Shown here: positions 33,427 through 44,070 of the stretch, in pieces
How the letters are laid out: the number at the start of each line of letters is the position of its first letter
Numbering within the stretch: the stretch's first letter is position 1
From: Pseudomonas tritici
GTDB lineage: Bacteria; Pseudomonadota; Gammaproteobacteria; Pseudomonadales; Pseudomonadaceae
Direction of reading: 5' to 3'
NCBI RefSeq assembly: GCF_014268275.3
Contig: NZ_CP077084.1
Location: forward strand, 4,898,001-4,962,000
DNA: 64,000 nucleotides
Made by a program: the position numbers and the translations under genes
The notes under the pieces: generated by a model
What the model was told of the DNA's origin: nothing
Database searches by the model: none
The model's input: only the letters and a program-made list of their open reading frames with translations

Positions 33427-34236
33427 TTAGTTATCTACACAATGCTGTAGTGAGCCGGCCACGTGAGCCAGCGGGAACAGGCGCTTGAAGTTCTCGGTGG
33501 TCTGTTCGGCAAAGCGCTCGTAGGATTCGCCGCGCAGCATCGCCAGGTAATCCGCCACATCGCGCACATACTCCGGCAGGTTTGGCTTGCCGCGATGTGG
33601 GATGGGCGCCAGGTAAGGCGAGTCGGTTTCCACCAGCAGGCGATCGGCCGGGACTTGGCGCGCGACGTCGCGCAGGGCGTCAGCATTGCGGAAGGTAACG
33701 ATGCCCGACAGGGAAATGTAGAACCCGAGGTCCAGGGCCGCCTTGGCCATGTCCCAGTCTTCGGTAAAACAGTGCAACACGCCAGCCTGGGGCAGCGCGG
33801 CTTCGCGCAGCAGGGCCAGGGTGTCGGCACGGGCGCCACGGGTGTGGACGATCACTGGTTTACCGGTCTGTTGGGCAGCCTGCAGGTGCAAACGGAAGGA
33901 GGCTTGCTGCAACTCGGCGGCTTCGGGCTCGTAGTGATAATCCAGGCCGGTTTCACCGATGGCCACAACGCGCGGGTGATTGAGTTCGCCCAGCAGCCAG
34001 TCGAGGGCCGGGGCTTCGCCGGGCTTGAGGTCCAGCGGATGGATCCCCACCGAACAATCCACATCGGCATACCGATCAGCCAGGGCTTTGACGTCGGCAG
34101 CATTTTCAGCGCTGACGCCGATGCACAGGAAGTGCCCTACTCCGCGCTGGCGTGCCGCTTCGAGCGCGGCGTCAAGGGAGCCGCCGTGCTGGGCAAGGTC
34201 AAGGCGATCAAGGTGGCAATGGGAATCTACGAGCAT
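33427..34236 (-). CDS. TatD-family metal-dependent hydrolase
   Basis: 269 residues with the TatD metal-binding N-terminus MLVDSHCHLDRLDL (H6, H8), IGETGLDYHY, VIVHTRGA and VETDSPYLAP. These proteins are Mg-dependent DNases or deoxyriboexonucleases. The upstream extension of the frame is not conserved in type; this ATG gives the family length. Follows holB after 53 bases; in P. aeruginosa pilZ normally lies in that gap, but here it is missing. Confidence 0.92.
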   Translation of the reverse strand: MLVDSHCHLDRLDLAQHGGSLDAALEAARQRGVGHFLCIGVSAENAADVKALADRYADVDCSVGIHPLDLKPGEAPALDWLLGELNHPRVVAIGETGLDYHYEPEAAELQQASFRLHLQAAQQTGKPVIVHTRGARADTLALLREAALPQAGVLHCFTEDWDMAKAALDLGFYISLSGIVTFRNADALRDVARQVPADRLLVETDSPYLAPIPHRGKPNLPEYVRDVADYLAMLRGESYERFAEQTTENFKRLFPLAHVAGSLQHCVDN

Positions 34237-34289
34237 AAGAATTAAGTCACTGAAAGTGTTTGACCAACGATACCCGTCAGCCAGGGAAA

Positions 34290-35913
<1,624 letters not shown>

Positions 35914-35923
35914 TTAGTCAGAA

Positions 35924-37057
35924 TTATTGCGGGCTTGGCGGCGCAGTGGTGTCCGGCGCAGGCTCGGCCGGTTTATCAGCTGGCACATCCGCCGGTGGCG
36001 TTGCGTCTTCCGCAGGCTTCACCACCGGTGCCGGACTGGAGCGGTAATCGGCGCGGCGTTTGAGTTGAAACTCGCGCACGGCGGCATTATGCGCATCCAG
36101 GTCATCGGAGAAAATATGGCTGCCATCGCCCCGTGCGACGAAATACAGGCTGCTGCCCGGCACCGGATTCAGCGCGGCATGGATCGCCTCGCGGCCGACC
36201 ATCGCGATAGGCGTCGGCGGCAGACCGGCAATCATGTAGGTGTTGTAAGGGTTGGCTTCCTTGAGATGAGCGCGGGTCAACTTGCCGTTGTAGCGCTCGC
36301 CCAGGCCGTAGATCACCGTCGGGTCGGTCTGCAACAGCATGCCGATCTTCAAGCGACGCACAAATACCCCGGCGATCTGCCCACGCTCCTCAGGTACGCC
36401 GGTCTCTTTCTCCACCAGGGAAGCCATGATCAGCGCTTGATAAGGGTCAGTGTATGGCGCATCGGCGGCGCGCTTGCTCCACTCCTGAGCGAGTACATCG
36501 TCCAGGCGGTTGTAGGCTTTTTTCAGGAATTCGACGTCGGTCATGCCACGCACGAAGCGGTAGGTATCGGGGAAGAACCGCCCCTCGGGGAACACGCCAG
36601 GGTGGCCGAGTTTATCCATGACTTCGCTGTCAGTGAGGCCCGAAAGGCTCTGCACGATCTTTTCATGCTTGGCTAAGGCCGAGCGCACCTGGCGGAAGTT
36701 CCAGCCTTCGACCAGGGTCAGGCTGTATTGAACCACTTCGCCACGCTGCCAGAGGCCGATCAAGCCCTGCGCCGTCATGCCAGGCGTCATGCGGTATTCG
36801 CCGCTGTGCAGTGGCTGGCCGTCGAGGTTGAAGCGCCAGTACAGGCGCAACCAGAACGCGCCGTCGAGCACGCCATCGGCTTCCAGGCGATTGAAGGTAC
36901 CGGTCGGGGTCGCCCCTGCCGGTACATCGAGCAATTGCTCCTGGGTCAGGTTCAAAGGCTGCTTCAAGGCAGCATCGAACTTCCAGGCCGAATAGCCCAA
37001 CAGCAAAGCCGCCGAGAACAGACCGACCAGCAGCAGTACAACCAGTTTTCGTATCAA
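35924..37057 (-). CDS. mltG: Endolytic murein transglycosylase
   Basis: 377 residues: one N-terminal membrane helix (LIRKLVVLLLVGLFSAALLLGY), a LysM-like region, then the YceG/MltG catalytic domain (LVEGWNFRQVRSAL, IMASLVEKETGVPEERGQIAGVF with the catalytic Glu in VEKETG, QTDPTVIYGLG, YNTYMIAGLPPTPIA). It cuts nascent glycan strands. No in-frame ATG fits; a TTG at 37057, one base after the pabC stop and with GGA upstream, is the most likely start. The C-terminal about 45 residues are a Pro/Ala/Asp-rich tail. Confidence 0.88.
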   Translation of the reverse strand: MIRKLVVLLLVGLFSAALLLGYSAWKFDAALKQPLNLTQEQLLDVPAGATPTGTFNRLEADGVLDGAFWLRLYWRFNLDGQPLHSGEYRMTPGMTAQGLIGLWQRGEVVQYSLTLVEGWNFRQVRSALAKHEKIVQSLSGLTDSEVMDKLGHPGVFPEGRFFPDTYRFVRGMTDVEFLKKAYNRLDDVLAQEWSKRAADAPYTDPYQALIMASLVEKETGVPEERGQIAGVFVRRLKIGMLLQTDPTVIYGLGERYNGKLTRAHLKEANPYNTYMIAGLPPTPIAMVGREAIHAALNPVPGSSLYFVARGDGSHIFSDDLDAHNAAVREFQLKRRADYRSSPAPVVKPAEDATPPADVPADKPAEPAPDTTAPPSPQ

Positions 37058-37058
37058 C

Positions 37059-37877
37059 TCAAATTTCCAATAGCGCGCGAACAATGCCCTGCAGTTTACG
37101 GGTGAGCGGGCCAACCGACCAGCTCATCGCAGCGTACCCGCGCACAGGCCAAATGCCATAAACGCTGTTGCACACAAAGACTTCGTCAGCCTGCTGCAAC
37201 TGCACGAGGCTGATGTCGGCCACGGCCACCGGGGTGCCCAGCGCTTGAGCCTGGGCCAGAATCTCGGCGCGCATCACGCCGGCAACGCCGCAACGCGTCA
37301 GATCAGCGGTTAGTAACAAGCCGTTGCGCACAAGGAACAGGTTGCTGAATACGCCTTCGATGACACGCCCAGACATGTCCAGCATCAAACCTTCAGCGTG
37401 CTCGGCATCCTGCCATTCGGCACGGGCGATCACCTGCTCAAGGCGATTCAGGTGTTTGAGGCCGGCCAGCAGTGGCTGCTCGGCCAACCGGGTGGCACAC
37501 GGAAACAGGCGGATGCCGTCGGCTCCATGGGCGAGGGGATAAGTAGCGGGCGGGTTGCCCTGCAAGATACGGCGCACTGGCGCGCCAGGGTTGATGCCAT
37601 AGCCACGCAGACTGTCGCCACGGGTAAGGATCAACTTGAGGACACCGTCGCCAAGGGCGGCGGCATAGGCCAGCACTTCGTTGCGGATCAAAGGCTGATC
37701 TGCAACCAAAGCGAGGCGCCTGCAACCCTCATCGAGGCGTTGCAGGTGACGGTCGAGCAGCACCGGCTGCCCGGCCCTGACGGCGATGGTTTCGAACAGC
37801 CCGTCGCCATACGCCAGGCCGCGATCTTTCAGGGGCACGTTATCCGCTGGCTGACCGTCGACCCAGCTGTGCATCAC
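37059..37877 (-). CDS. pabC: Aminodeoxychorismate lyase
   Basis: 272 residues of fold-type IV PLP enzyme: N-terminal [15 protein letters not shown], catalytic Lys in [13 protein letters not shown] (GLKHLN) and [10 protein letters not shown]. Releases pyruvate from aminodeoxychorismate to give p-aminobenzoate for folate. Start overlaps the fabF stop by 4 bases, as in many gamma-proteobacteria. Confidence 0.93.
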   Translation of the reverse strand: MMHSWVDGQPADNVPLKDRGLAYGDGLFETIAVRAGQPVLLDRHLQRLDEGCRRLALVADQPLIRNEVLAYAAALGDGVLKLILTRGDSLRGYGINPGAPVRRILQGNPPATYPLAHGADGIRLFPCATRLAEQPLLAGLKHLNRLEQVIARAEWQDAEHAEGLMLDMSGRVIEGVFSNLFLVRNGLLLTADLTRCGVAGVMRAEILAQAQALGTPVAVADISLVQLQQADEVFVCNSVYGIWPVRGYAAMSWSVGPLTRKLQGIVRALLEI

Positions 37878-39118
37878 TCGGCGAACCGGCGGAACACCAG
37901 GGACCCGTTAGTGCCACCAAAACCGAACGAGTTGGAGATCACCACGTCGATCGGCATCGGCTGCGCTTCGTGAGGCACGAAGTTCAGGTCGCAGCCTTCG
38001 TCCGGCTCATCAAGGTTGATGGTCGGGGGAGCGACCTGATCCTTGATGGCCATCACGCTGAAGATCGCTTCAACCGCACCCGCCGCGCCCAACAAGTGGC
38101 CGGTCATGGACTTGGTGGAGCTGACCGCCAGCTTGTAGGCATGCTCGCCGAACACCGACTTGATGGCTTCAGCTTCCGCCAAATCGCCAGTCGGCGTCGA
38201 CGTGCCATGGGCATTGATGTACTGCACCTGGTCCGGGTTGACCTTCGCATCGCGAAGGGCGTTTGTGATGCAACGCGCAGCGCCGGCACCGTCGGAGGGT
38301 GGCGAGGTCATGTGGTAAGCGTCGCCGCTCATGCCAAAGCCGATCAGCTCGGCATAGATGGTCGCGCCACGCGCCTTGGCGTGTTCCAACTCTTCCAGCA
38401 CCAGGGCACCGGCGCCGTCGGACAGGACGAAACCATCACGGCCTTTGTCCCACGGGCGACTGGCGCGGGTGGGCTCGTCGTTGCGGGTCGACAGTGCACG
38501 GGACGCACCGAAGCCGCCCATGCCAAGGCCACAGGCCGCCATCTCGGCGCCGCCAGCGATCATCACGTCGGCTTCGTCATAGGCGATGTTGCGCGCCGCC
38601 ATGCCGATGCAGTGCGTGCCGGTGGTGCACGCCGTAGCGATGGCGTAGTTAGGCCCCTGTGCGCCCAAGTGGATGGACAGGAAACCGGAAATCATGTTGA
38701 TGATCGAGCCCGGCACGAAGAACGGTGAAATTCGACGGGGCCCGGAATCGTGCAACGTGCGGCTGGTTTCTTCGATATTGGTCAAACCACCAATACCCGA
38801 ACCCATGGCCACGCCGATGCGGTCACGGTTGGCGTCGGTGACTTCCAGGCCGGCGTTCCGCACTGCCTGAAAACCGGCTGCCAGGCCGTATTGAATGAAC
38901 AGGTCGAGTTTGCGAGATTCTTTGACCGAGAGATATTCCTCGACATTGAAGCCCTTGACCGAGCCGCCAAAACGGGTGGAATAGGCAGAAAGGTCCGTGT
39001 GTTCGATCAGACCAATACCACTGTGGCCAGCCAGAATGCCCTGCCAACTGCTCGGCACATCCGTGCCCAGTGGCGACAACATACCCATACCGGTGACTAC
39101 GACGCGTCTACGCGACAC
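37874..39118 (-). CDS. fabF: Beta-ketoacyl-ACP synthase II
   Basis: 414 residues with the catalytic triad Cys ([12 protein letters not shown]), His ([11 protein letters not shown]) and His ([11 protein letters not shown]). Condenses acyl-ACP with malonyl-ACP in fatty-acid elongation, in pseudomonads with the temperature-responsive step to cis-vaccenate. Separated from acpP by about 128 bases containing a terminator-like hairpin; overlaps pabC by 4 bases. Confidence 0.97.
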   Translation of the reverse strand: MSRRRVVVTGMGMLSPLGTDVPSSWQGILAGHSGIGLIEHTDLSAYSTRFGGSVKGFNVEEYLSVKESRKLDLFIQYGLAAGFQAVRNAGLEVTDANRDRIGVAMGSGIGGLTNIEETSRTLHDSGPRRISPFFVPGSIINMISGFLSIHLGAQGPNYAIATACTTGTHCIGMAARNIAYDEADVMIAGGAEMAACGLGMGGFGASRALSTRNDEPTRASRPWDKGRDGFVLSDGAGALVLEELEHAKARGATIYAELIGFGMSGDAYHMTSPPSDGAGAARCITNALRDAKVNPDQVQYINAHGTSTPTGDLAEAEAIKSVFGEHAYKLAVSSTKSMTGHLLGAAGAVEAIFSVMAIKDQVAPPTINLDEPDEGCDLNFVPHEAQPMPIDVVISNSFGFGGTNGSLVFRRFAE

Positions 39119-39183
39119 AGCACTCTCCTTTTTCTAATGACGACACTTTTGCTTCAGCGCTCACATTTCGTCAGGGCTAAAGA

Positions 39184-39217
39184 AAAAACCGCACGCCGTT
39201 ACAGCAGTGCGGTTTTT
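39184..39217 (-). terminator. Terminator or attenuator between acpP and fabF
   Basis: Stem AAAAACCGCAC/GTGCGGTTTTT (39184-39194 with 39207-39217), with T-rich tract on the minus strand. Downstream of acpP, it would end most acpP messages and so help acpP outnumber fabF transcripts. Confidence 0.85.
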
Positions 39218-39246
39218 CCCTGAAAGCAAGCGACGACTACAAACTA

Positions 39247-39483
39247 TTACGCCTGGTGGCTAGTAACGTAGTCGATAGCAGCTTGAACAGTAGTGATTTT
39301 TTCAGCTTCTTCGTCCGGGATTTCGGTCTCGAATTCCTCTTCCAGAGCCATCACCAGCTCAACGGTGTCAAGGGAATCGGCACCCAGGTCTTCTACGAAG
39401 GAAGCAGTGTTGACCACTTCTTCTTCCTTAACGCCCAGTTGCTCGGCGACGATTTTCTTGACGCGCTCTTCGATGGTGCTCAT
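39247..39483 (-). CDS. acpP: Acyl carrier protein
   Basis: 78 residues, acidic, with Ser37 in [12 protein letters not shown], the phosphopantetheine attachment site. Carries the growing acyl chain. The transferase that loads it (PcpS) is encoded at 57967 in this window. Strong ribosome site AGGAG, own promoter and terminator, all consistent with very high expression. Confidence 0.98.
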   Translation of the reverse strand: MSTIEERVKKIVAEQLGVKEEEVVNTASFVEDLGADSLDTVELVMALEEEFETEIPDEEAEKITTVQAAIDYVTSHQA

Positions 39484-39534
39484 ACCTTGTTTAACTCCTA
39501 ATGGACAAATTCAGGCAGCTGGCCAGTGGGTAAG

Positions 39535-39562
39535 TGTATAGAAAGCCATTTCAGCTTTTCAA
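39535..39562 (-). promoter_or_regulatory. Sigma-70 promoter of acpP
   Basis: On the minus strand TTGAAA (39562-39557), 16-bp spacer, TATACA (39540-39535). Start of transcription about 45 bases before the acpP ATG. Supports separate expression of acpP from the fab cluster. Confidence 0.65.
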
Positions 39563-39674
39563 CTGAAAGCTTCACCCAGTACCCGGTCGGCCACCCGCCT
39601 ATAAATTAAGTTGCAGCTTTATAACGGATTTTAGACAGCTCGTATGACATTTTTTTGAAGCGATCCGTCACAAT

Positions 39675-40418
39675 TTAACTCATGTACATCCCGCCGTTCA
39701 CCGGGATTGTAGCCCCAGTCACGTATGCCGCACCGTCGGATGCCAGGAAAGTGACCACATTCGCGATCTCTTGAGCCTGGCCCAGACGGCCCAGCGGAAT
39801 CTGCGTCAGCAAGGCTTCACGCTGTGCTTCCGGCAACTCGCGGGTCATATCGGTGTCGATGAACCCTGGAGCCACCGAGTTGACCGTAATCGACCGCGAG
39901 CCGACTTCACGTGCCAATGCACGGCTGAAACCTTCCAGACCGGCCTTGGCGGACGCGTAGTTTACTTGGCCTGCGTTGCCCATGGCACCCACTACGGAGC
40001 CAATATTGATAATTCGGCCCCAACGCGCCTTGGTCATGCCACGCAAAACGCCCTTGGACAGGCGAAACAGACTGTTCAAGTTGGTATCGACCACGTCGTA
40101 CCACTCGTCGTCTTTCATGCGCATCATCAGGTTGTCGCGGGTGATGCCTGCGTTGTTCACCAGAATTGCCGGCGCGCCAAACTGTGCGGTGATCGCGGCC
40201 AGTACGGCAGCCACGGACTCATCGCTGGTCACGTTCAGCTCAAGGCCGGTGCCTTGCACGCCGTTTTCCTTCAGGGTCGCGGCGATACGCTCGGCGCCCG
40301 AGGCGGACGTGGCAGTGCCGATCACAATGGCGCCCTGACGGCCCAGCTCCAGGGCGATAGCCTGGCCAATGCCACGGCTTGCGCCGGTAACCAGTGCAAC
40401 TTTACCTTGCAGACTCAT
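39675..40418 (-). CDS. fabG: 3-oxoacyl-ACP reductase
   Basis: 247 residues, SDR fold: TGASRGIGQAIA NADPH motif, NNAG (LVNNAGITRDN), catalytic Ser (GSVVG) and YxxxK (NYASAKAGLEG). Ends in NGGMYMS, typical of FabG. First reduction in the elongation cycle. ATG chosen with AGGAGAAG upstream (AGG...); longer frame upstream is spacer before fabD. Confidence 0.97.
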   Translation of the reverse strand: MSLQGKVALVTGASRGIGQAIALELGRQGAIVIGTATSASGAERIAATLKENGVQGTGLELNVTSDESVAAVLAAITAQFGAPAILVNNAGITRDNLMMRMKDDEWYDVVDTNLNSLFRLSKGVLRGMTKARWGRIINIGSVVGAMGNAGQVNYASAKAGLEGFSRALAREVGSRSITVNSVAPGFIDTDMTRELPEAQREALLTQIPLGRLGQAQEIANVVTFLASDGAAYVTGATIPVNGGMYMS

Positions 40419-40449
40419 GCAGGCTTCTCCTAAGTTCGGAAATTGAGGG

Positions 40450-41388
40450 TCAGACCAGGGCTGCGCGAGCGGCAGCAAAGGCGTCAGGTGTATTGAGGTT
40501 GGCCGTCGAGACGCCGTCGGCGCAGCGCTTGTTCAGGCCGGCGAGGACTTTGCCCGGGCCGCACTCGACCAGCTCGGTGGCGCCATTGGCCGCCAGGGTC
40601 TGGACCGATTCAACCCAGCGCACGGGCTTGTAGAGCTGCTCGAGCAGGTCGCGCTTGAGGGTGTCGAGGTCGGCCGCCACGGCGGCGCTGACGTTCTGTA
40701 CCAGCGGGATCTGCGGTGCCTGCCAGTTGATGGCAGCGATGGACTCGGCAAAACGCTCGGCCGCCGGGCGCATCAATTCGCAATGGGACGGTACGCTGAC
40801 CGGCAACGGCAAGGCACGCTTGGCGCCACGGGCCTTGCAGATTTCGATTGCGCGCTCAACGGCAGCCTTGGCACCCGCGATGACCACTTGGCCAGGGGAG
40901 TTGAAGTTAACGGCGCTGACCACGTCGCCCTGGGCCGCTTCGGCGCAGGCTTCGATCACCACGGCGTCGTCCAGGCCCAGGATAGCGGCCATGCCGCCCT
41001 GCCCTGCCGGAACGGCTTCTTGCATCAGCTGCCCACGACGCTCGACCAGCTTGACCGCTTCAGCCAGGGTCAAGCTGCCCGCCGCCACCAAGGCGCTGTA
41101 TTCGCCAAGGCTGTGACCGGCGACGAATGCTGGACGCGCGCCGCCTTCCGCCAGCCACAAGCGCCACAGGGCGATCGAAGCGGTCAGGATGGCCGGCTGG
41201 GTTTTATCGGTTTGATTGAGTTGCTCTTCCGGCCCCTGCTGGGTCAGTGCCCACAGGTCGTAACCCAGGGCGTCGGAAGCTTCCTTAAAGGTGTCCAGGA
41301 TCAACGGGTATTGCGCGCCCAGTTCGGCCAACATGCCGAGGGACTGCGAACCCTGCCCTGGAAAGACGAATGCGAGGGATGTAGACAT
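40450..41388 (-). CDS. fabD: Malonyl-CoA-ACP transacylase
   Basis: 312 residues: FPGQGSQ near the N-terminus, catalytic Ser in AGHSLGEYSA, and the second active-site segment (SVPSHCELMRPA with His). Transfers malonyl from CoA to AcpP. The chosen ATG gives MSTSLAFVFPGQGSQ, the family N-terminus; the extra 10 codons upstream are not typical. Confidence 0.97.
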   Translation of the reverse strand: MSTSLAFVFPGQGSQSLGMLAELGAQYPLILDTFKEASDALGYDLWALTQQGPEEQLNQTDKTQPAILTASIALWRLWLAEGGARPAFVAGHSLGEYSALVAAGSLTLAEAVKLVERRGQLMQEAVPAGQGGMAAILGLDDAVVIEACAEAAQGDVVSAVNFNSPGQVVIAGAKAAVERAIEICKARGAKRALPLPVSVPSHCELMRPAAERFAESIAAINWQAPQIPLVQNVSAAVAADLDTLKRDLLEQLYKPVRWVESVQTLAANGATELVECGPGKVLAGLNKRCADGVSTANLNTPDAFAAARAALV

Positions 41389-41514
41389 GTAACAAGCCCC
41401 TAATGATCTGGTCGTCAAAAATGCGCACGCCTACGGTGGGAGCGCACGAAACTGACAGATTGGATGGTCAATTGAACTGGCCGGTCACATTTAAGCATTC
41501 CCGGGCCGATTCGC

Positions 41515-42525
41515 CTAAGGCAACAGATCCTCAAGACGGCCGTGCAAGCGTTGCGGCAGGTTCTCCTGAATCTCGATCACGGCCCGCGCAATAGCACTTT
41601 GAAAGCCCTCGACGCCAGCCGAGCCATGGCTTTTTACCACAATGCCCTGCAACCCCAGAAAACTTGCGCCGTTATGCCGCGCCGGGGCCAGGTCAGCCTG
41701 CAAGCGGCGCATCAACGGCAGCGCCAGGGCGCCGACCAGGCGCGACGCCAGGTTCTGCTTGAATAACGCCTCGATACGCGTGGCGATCATGGTCGCCAGG
41801 CCTTCGCTGGACTTGAGCAGGATATTGCCGACGAACCCGTCGCACACCACCACGTCCGCCTCGCCACGGTACAAACCATCACCCTCGACGAATCCGATGT
41901 AGTTCAAGCCGCGCGCGCTTTGCAGCAAGGTGGCGGCGAGCTTGACCTGCTGGTTGCCCTTGATGTCTTCGGTGCCGATATTCAGCAACGCCACCCGCGG
42001 CCGGGCCACGCCCAGCGCTTCGGCGGCCACCGAGCCCATCACGGCAAACTGCAACAGGTGCTCGGCACTGCAATCGACATTCGCACCCAGGTCCAGCAAC
42101 TGGCAGTAACCTTTCTGCGTCGGAATCGCCGCCACCATCGCGGGGCGATCAATGCCTGGCAATGTCTTGAGCACATGCCGCGACAACGCCATCAAGGCCC
42201 CCGTGTTGCCGGCACTGACACAGGCTTGCACCTTGCCATCACGCAGCAGCTCCAGGGCCACCCGCATCGAAGAATCGGGCTTGCCACGCAGGGCTGCCGC
42301 CGGTTTTTCATCCATACCAATGGTTTCGCTGGCCGGCGTAATCGTCAGGCGCGCGCGATCCACCGCCGGATGGCTGACAATCAGTTCTTCAAGAAGGGAG
42401 GGTTGACCAACGAGGGTCAGGTGCAGCGAGGGTGTGGCAGACAGGCTGGCAATGCAGGCCTGAACAATGCTGCGGGGACCGAAGTCCCCGCCCATTGCGT
42501 CTATCGCGATGACTAGAGCAGACAA
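41515..42525 (-). CDS. plsX: Acyl-ACP:phosphate acyltransferase
   Basis: 336 residues with PlsX signatures ([12 protein letters not shown] at the N-terminus, [28 protein letters not shown]). Makes acyl-phosphate, the acyl donor for PlsY in phospholipid synthesis. Follows rpmF after 4 bases; fabD follows after about 126 bases. Confidence 0.97.
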   Translation of the reverse strand: MSALVIAIDAMGGDFGPRSIVQACIASLSATPSLHLTLVGQPSLLEELIVSHPAVDRARLTITPASETIGMDEKPAAALRGKPDSSMRVALELLRDGKVQACVSAGNTGALMALSRHVLKTLPGIDRPAMVAAIPTQKGYCQLLDLGANVDCSAEHLLQFAVMGSVAAEALGVARPRVALLNIGTEDIKGNQQVKLAATLLQSARGLNYIGFVEGDGLYRGEADVVVCDGFVGNILLKSSEGLATMIATRIEALFKQNLASRLVGALALPLMRRLQADLAPARHNGASFLGLQGIVVKSHGSAGVEGFQSAIARAVIEIQENLPQRLHGRLEDLLP

Positions 42526-42529
42526 GTGA

Positions 42530-42712
42530 TTACTCGTCAGCGCCCTTGTCGATCACTTTACGACCACGGTATACGCCTTCTGGCGATACGTGGTGACGCA
42601 GGTGAATTTCACCGGTGGTTTTTTCTACAGACAGAGTGCTCGCCGTCAGGGCATCGTGCGAACGACGCATGTCACGGGCAGAGCGGGATTTTTTGTTCTG
42701 CTGAACAGCCAT
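42530..42712 (-). CDS. rpmF: 50S ribosomal protein L32
   Basis: 60 residues, [20 protein letters not shown] start typical of L32. Lacks the zinc-ribbon cysteines found in some phyla, as usual for gamma-proteobacteria. Co-transcribed with yceD (13-base gap) and plsX. Confidence 0.97.
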   Translation of the reverse strand: MAVQQNKKSRSARDMRRSHDALTASTLSVEKTTGEIHLRHHVSPEGVYRGRKVIDKGADE

Positions 42713-42725
42713 AATTGATTAACTC

Positions 42726-43256
42726 CTAAACGTTTGGGTCACGCTTTAACTGCGCCAATACACTGAACGGGTTGGACCGCGTTACCTCGTCCTCGCTCGG
42801 TTCGGACTCGTCGCCGAGGTCCGCCGGCTGCTGGCATTCTTCCGGATGATGAGCAGGCACAATGGGCAAGGCGAGCAGAAGCTCCTCCTCGATCAGTGCA
42901 TGCAGATCCAATGGATCTTCGCCCAGTTCCAGCACGTCATAACCTTTCGGCAACGACTGGGTATTCGCACCCTCTTTCACCACAGCATAACTGCATTCGC
43001 TGTGGATCGGCAGGGTGACCAGCTCAAGACAACGCTGGCAAACCATTTTGACTTCGGTGTCGATAACGCTGTGAATTACCACAGATTTACGTTCATCTCG
43101 TTCAAAAACGAATTTAGCCTGCACCGTACCGACAGTGTCGGAAAGCGGGTCGCAGAGTCTCTCCAAATTGGCCAACAGCAACTCACCTTGAAGGGAAGTG
43201 CCACGATCAGCCAGTTTGCGCGGGTCAACGTGAGGTGGAATCGGGTCATTCAACAT
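42726..43256 (-). CDS. yceD: YceD-family protein (DUF177)
   Basis: 176 residues, DUF177 family, acidic, with a CQRC pair (MVCQRCLELVTLP) in the middle. In plants and bacteria the family is linked to 23S rRNA accumulation; always upstream of rpmF. The start ATG lies only about 9 bases beyond the -10 hexamer of a near-consensus promoter, so the message is close to leaderless. First gene of the yceD-rpmF-plsX-fab operon. Confidence 0.92.
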   Translation of the reverse strand: MLNDPIPPHVDPRKLADRGTSLQGELLLANLERLCDPLSDTVGTVQAKFVFERDERKSVVIHSVIDTEVKMVCQRCLELVTLPIHSECSYAVVKEGANTQSLPKGYDVLELGEDPLDLHALIEEELLLALPIVPAHHPEECQQPADLGDESEPSEDEVTRSNPFSVLAQLKRDPNV

Positions 43257-43265
43257 AGGCGCAGC

Positions 43266-43293
43266 ATTATAGGGATGCACCGGGCCATGTCAA
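43266..43293 (-). promoter_or_regulatory. Near-consensus sigma-70 promoter of the yceD-rpmF-plsX operon
   Basis: On the minus strand TTGACA (43293-43288), 16-bp spacer, TATAAT (43271-43266). The yceD ATG is at 43256-43254, leaving only 2-4 bases of leader if transcription starts at the usual distance. Confidence 0.8.
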
Positions 43294-43361
43294 AGGAAAT
43301 TCAGCCCTGTGCGTCAGCCGGTCACGCGCTAGAATCTGCCACTGCCTTTGAGGAGTCACCC

Positions 43362-43940
43362 ATGCTGCCTTTATTACTCGCATCCAGCTCGGTTTATCGC
43401 CGGGAATTGCTGAGCCGCCTGCACTTGCCGTTCATCTGCAGCTCGCCGGATATCGATGAAAGCCATCGCGCAAATGAGTCCGCCATTGAGCTGGTCAAGC
43501 GCCTGGCCGAAGAGAAGGCCCGCGCGCTAGCGGCCAGCCATCCAGGGCATTTGATTATCGGCTCTGATCAGGTTGCCGCGCTGGAAGGCCGGATCATCGG
43601 CAAGCCTCACACCTTTGAAAACGCGCGCGAGCAATTATTAGCCGCCAGCGGCAAGCGCGTCAGCTTTCTCACCGGCCTGGCGCTGCTGAACAGCGAGACA
43701 GGGCACTGCCAAGTCGACTGCGTACCTTTTACCGTGCACATGCGTGAGCTGGACGTTGAGCGTGTTGAGCGCTATCTGCGGATTGAGCAGCCGTATGACT
43801 GCGCAGGCAGCTTCAAGGCTGAGGGGCTGGGCGTGAGCCTGTTTCAGAGTACTGAAGGGCCGGACGCAACCAGCCTGGTTGGCCTACCGCTGATCCGCCT
43901 GGTGGACATGCTATTGGCTGAAGGCGTGCAAATCCCTTAA
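43362..43940 (+). CDS. Maf-like nucleotide pyrophosphatase (YceF type, m7GTP)
   Basis: 192 residues with the Maf signature: N-terminal LLLASSSVYRRELLSRL, SSPDIDESH and IIGSDQVAAL. The fold removes pyrophosphate from modified nucleotides; location beside yceD-rpmF-plsX matches YceF, which acts on 7-methyl-GTP. Ribosome site GAGGAG directly upstream fixes this ATG inside a longer open frame that begins within the divergent yceD gene. Weak -10 TAGAAT at 43330. Confidence 0.9.
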   Translation: MLPLLLASSSVYRRELLSRLHLPFICSSPDIDESHRANESAIELVKRLAEEKARALAASHPGHLIIGSDQVAALEGRIIGKPHTFENAREQLLAASGKRVSFLTGLALLNSETGHCQVDCVPFTVHMRELDVERVERYLRIEQPYDCAGSFKAEGLGVSLFQSTEGPDATSLVGLPLIRLVDMLLAEGVQIP

Positions 43941-43958
43941 TTCCACCACCAAACTACT

Positions 43959-44046
43959 GTGGGAGCTGGCTTGCCTGCGATAGCGGTGGTCCAGCCATTA
44001 TAAATGTCGACTGGCCAACCGATATCGCGGGCAAGCCAGCTCCAAC
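43959..44046. repeat. REP-type inverted repeat doublet
   Basis: Arm TGTGGGAGCTGGCTTGCCTG... (from 43959) recurs inverted ending at 44046 with two mismatches. It lies between the convergent maf and sppA-like genes. Confidence 0.88.
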
Positions 44047-44070
44047 ATTTGAATCTATGCATCTGTTAGA

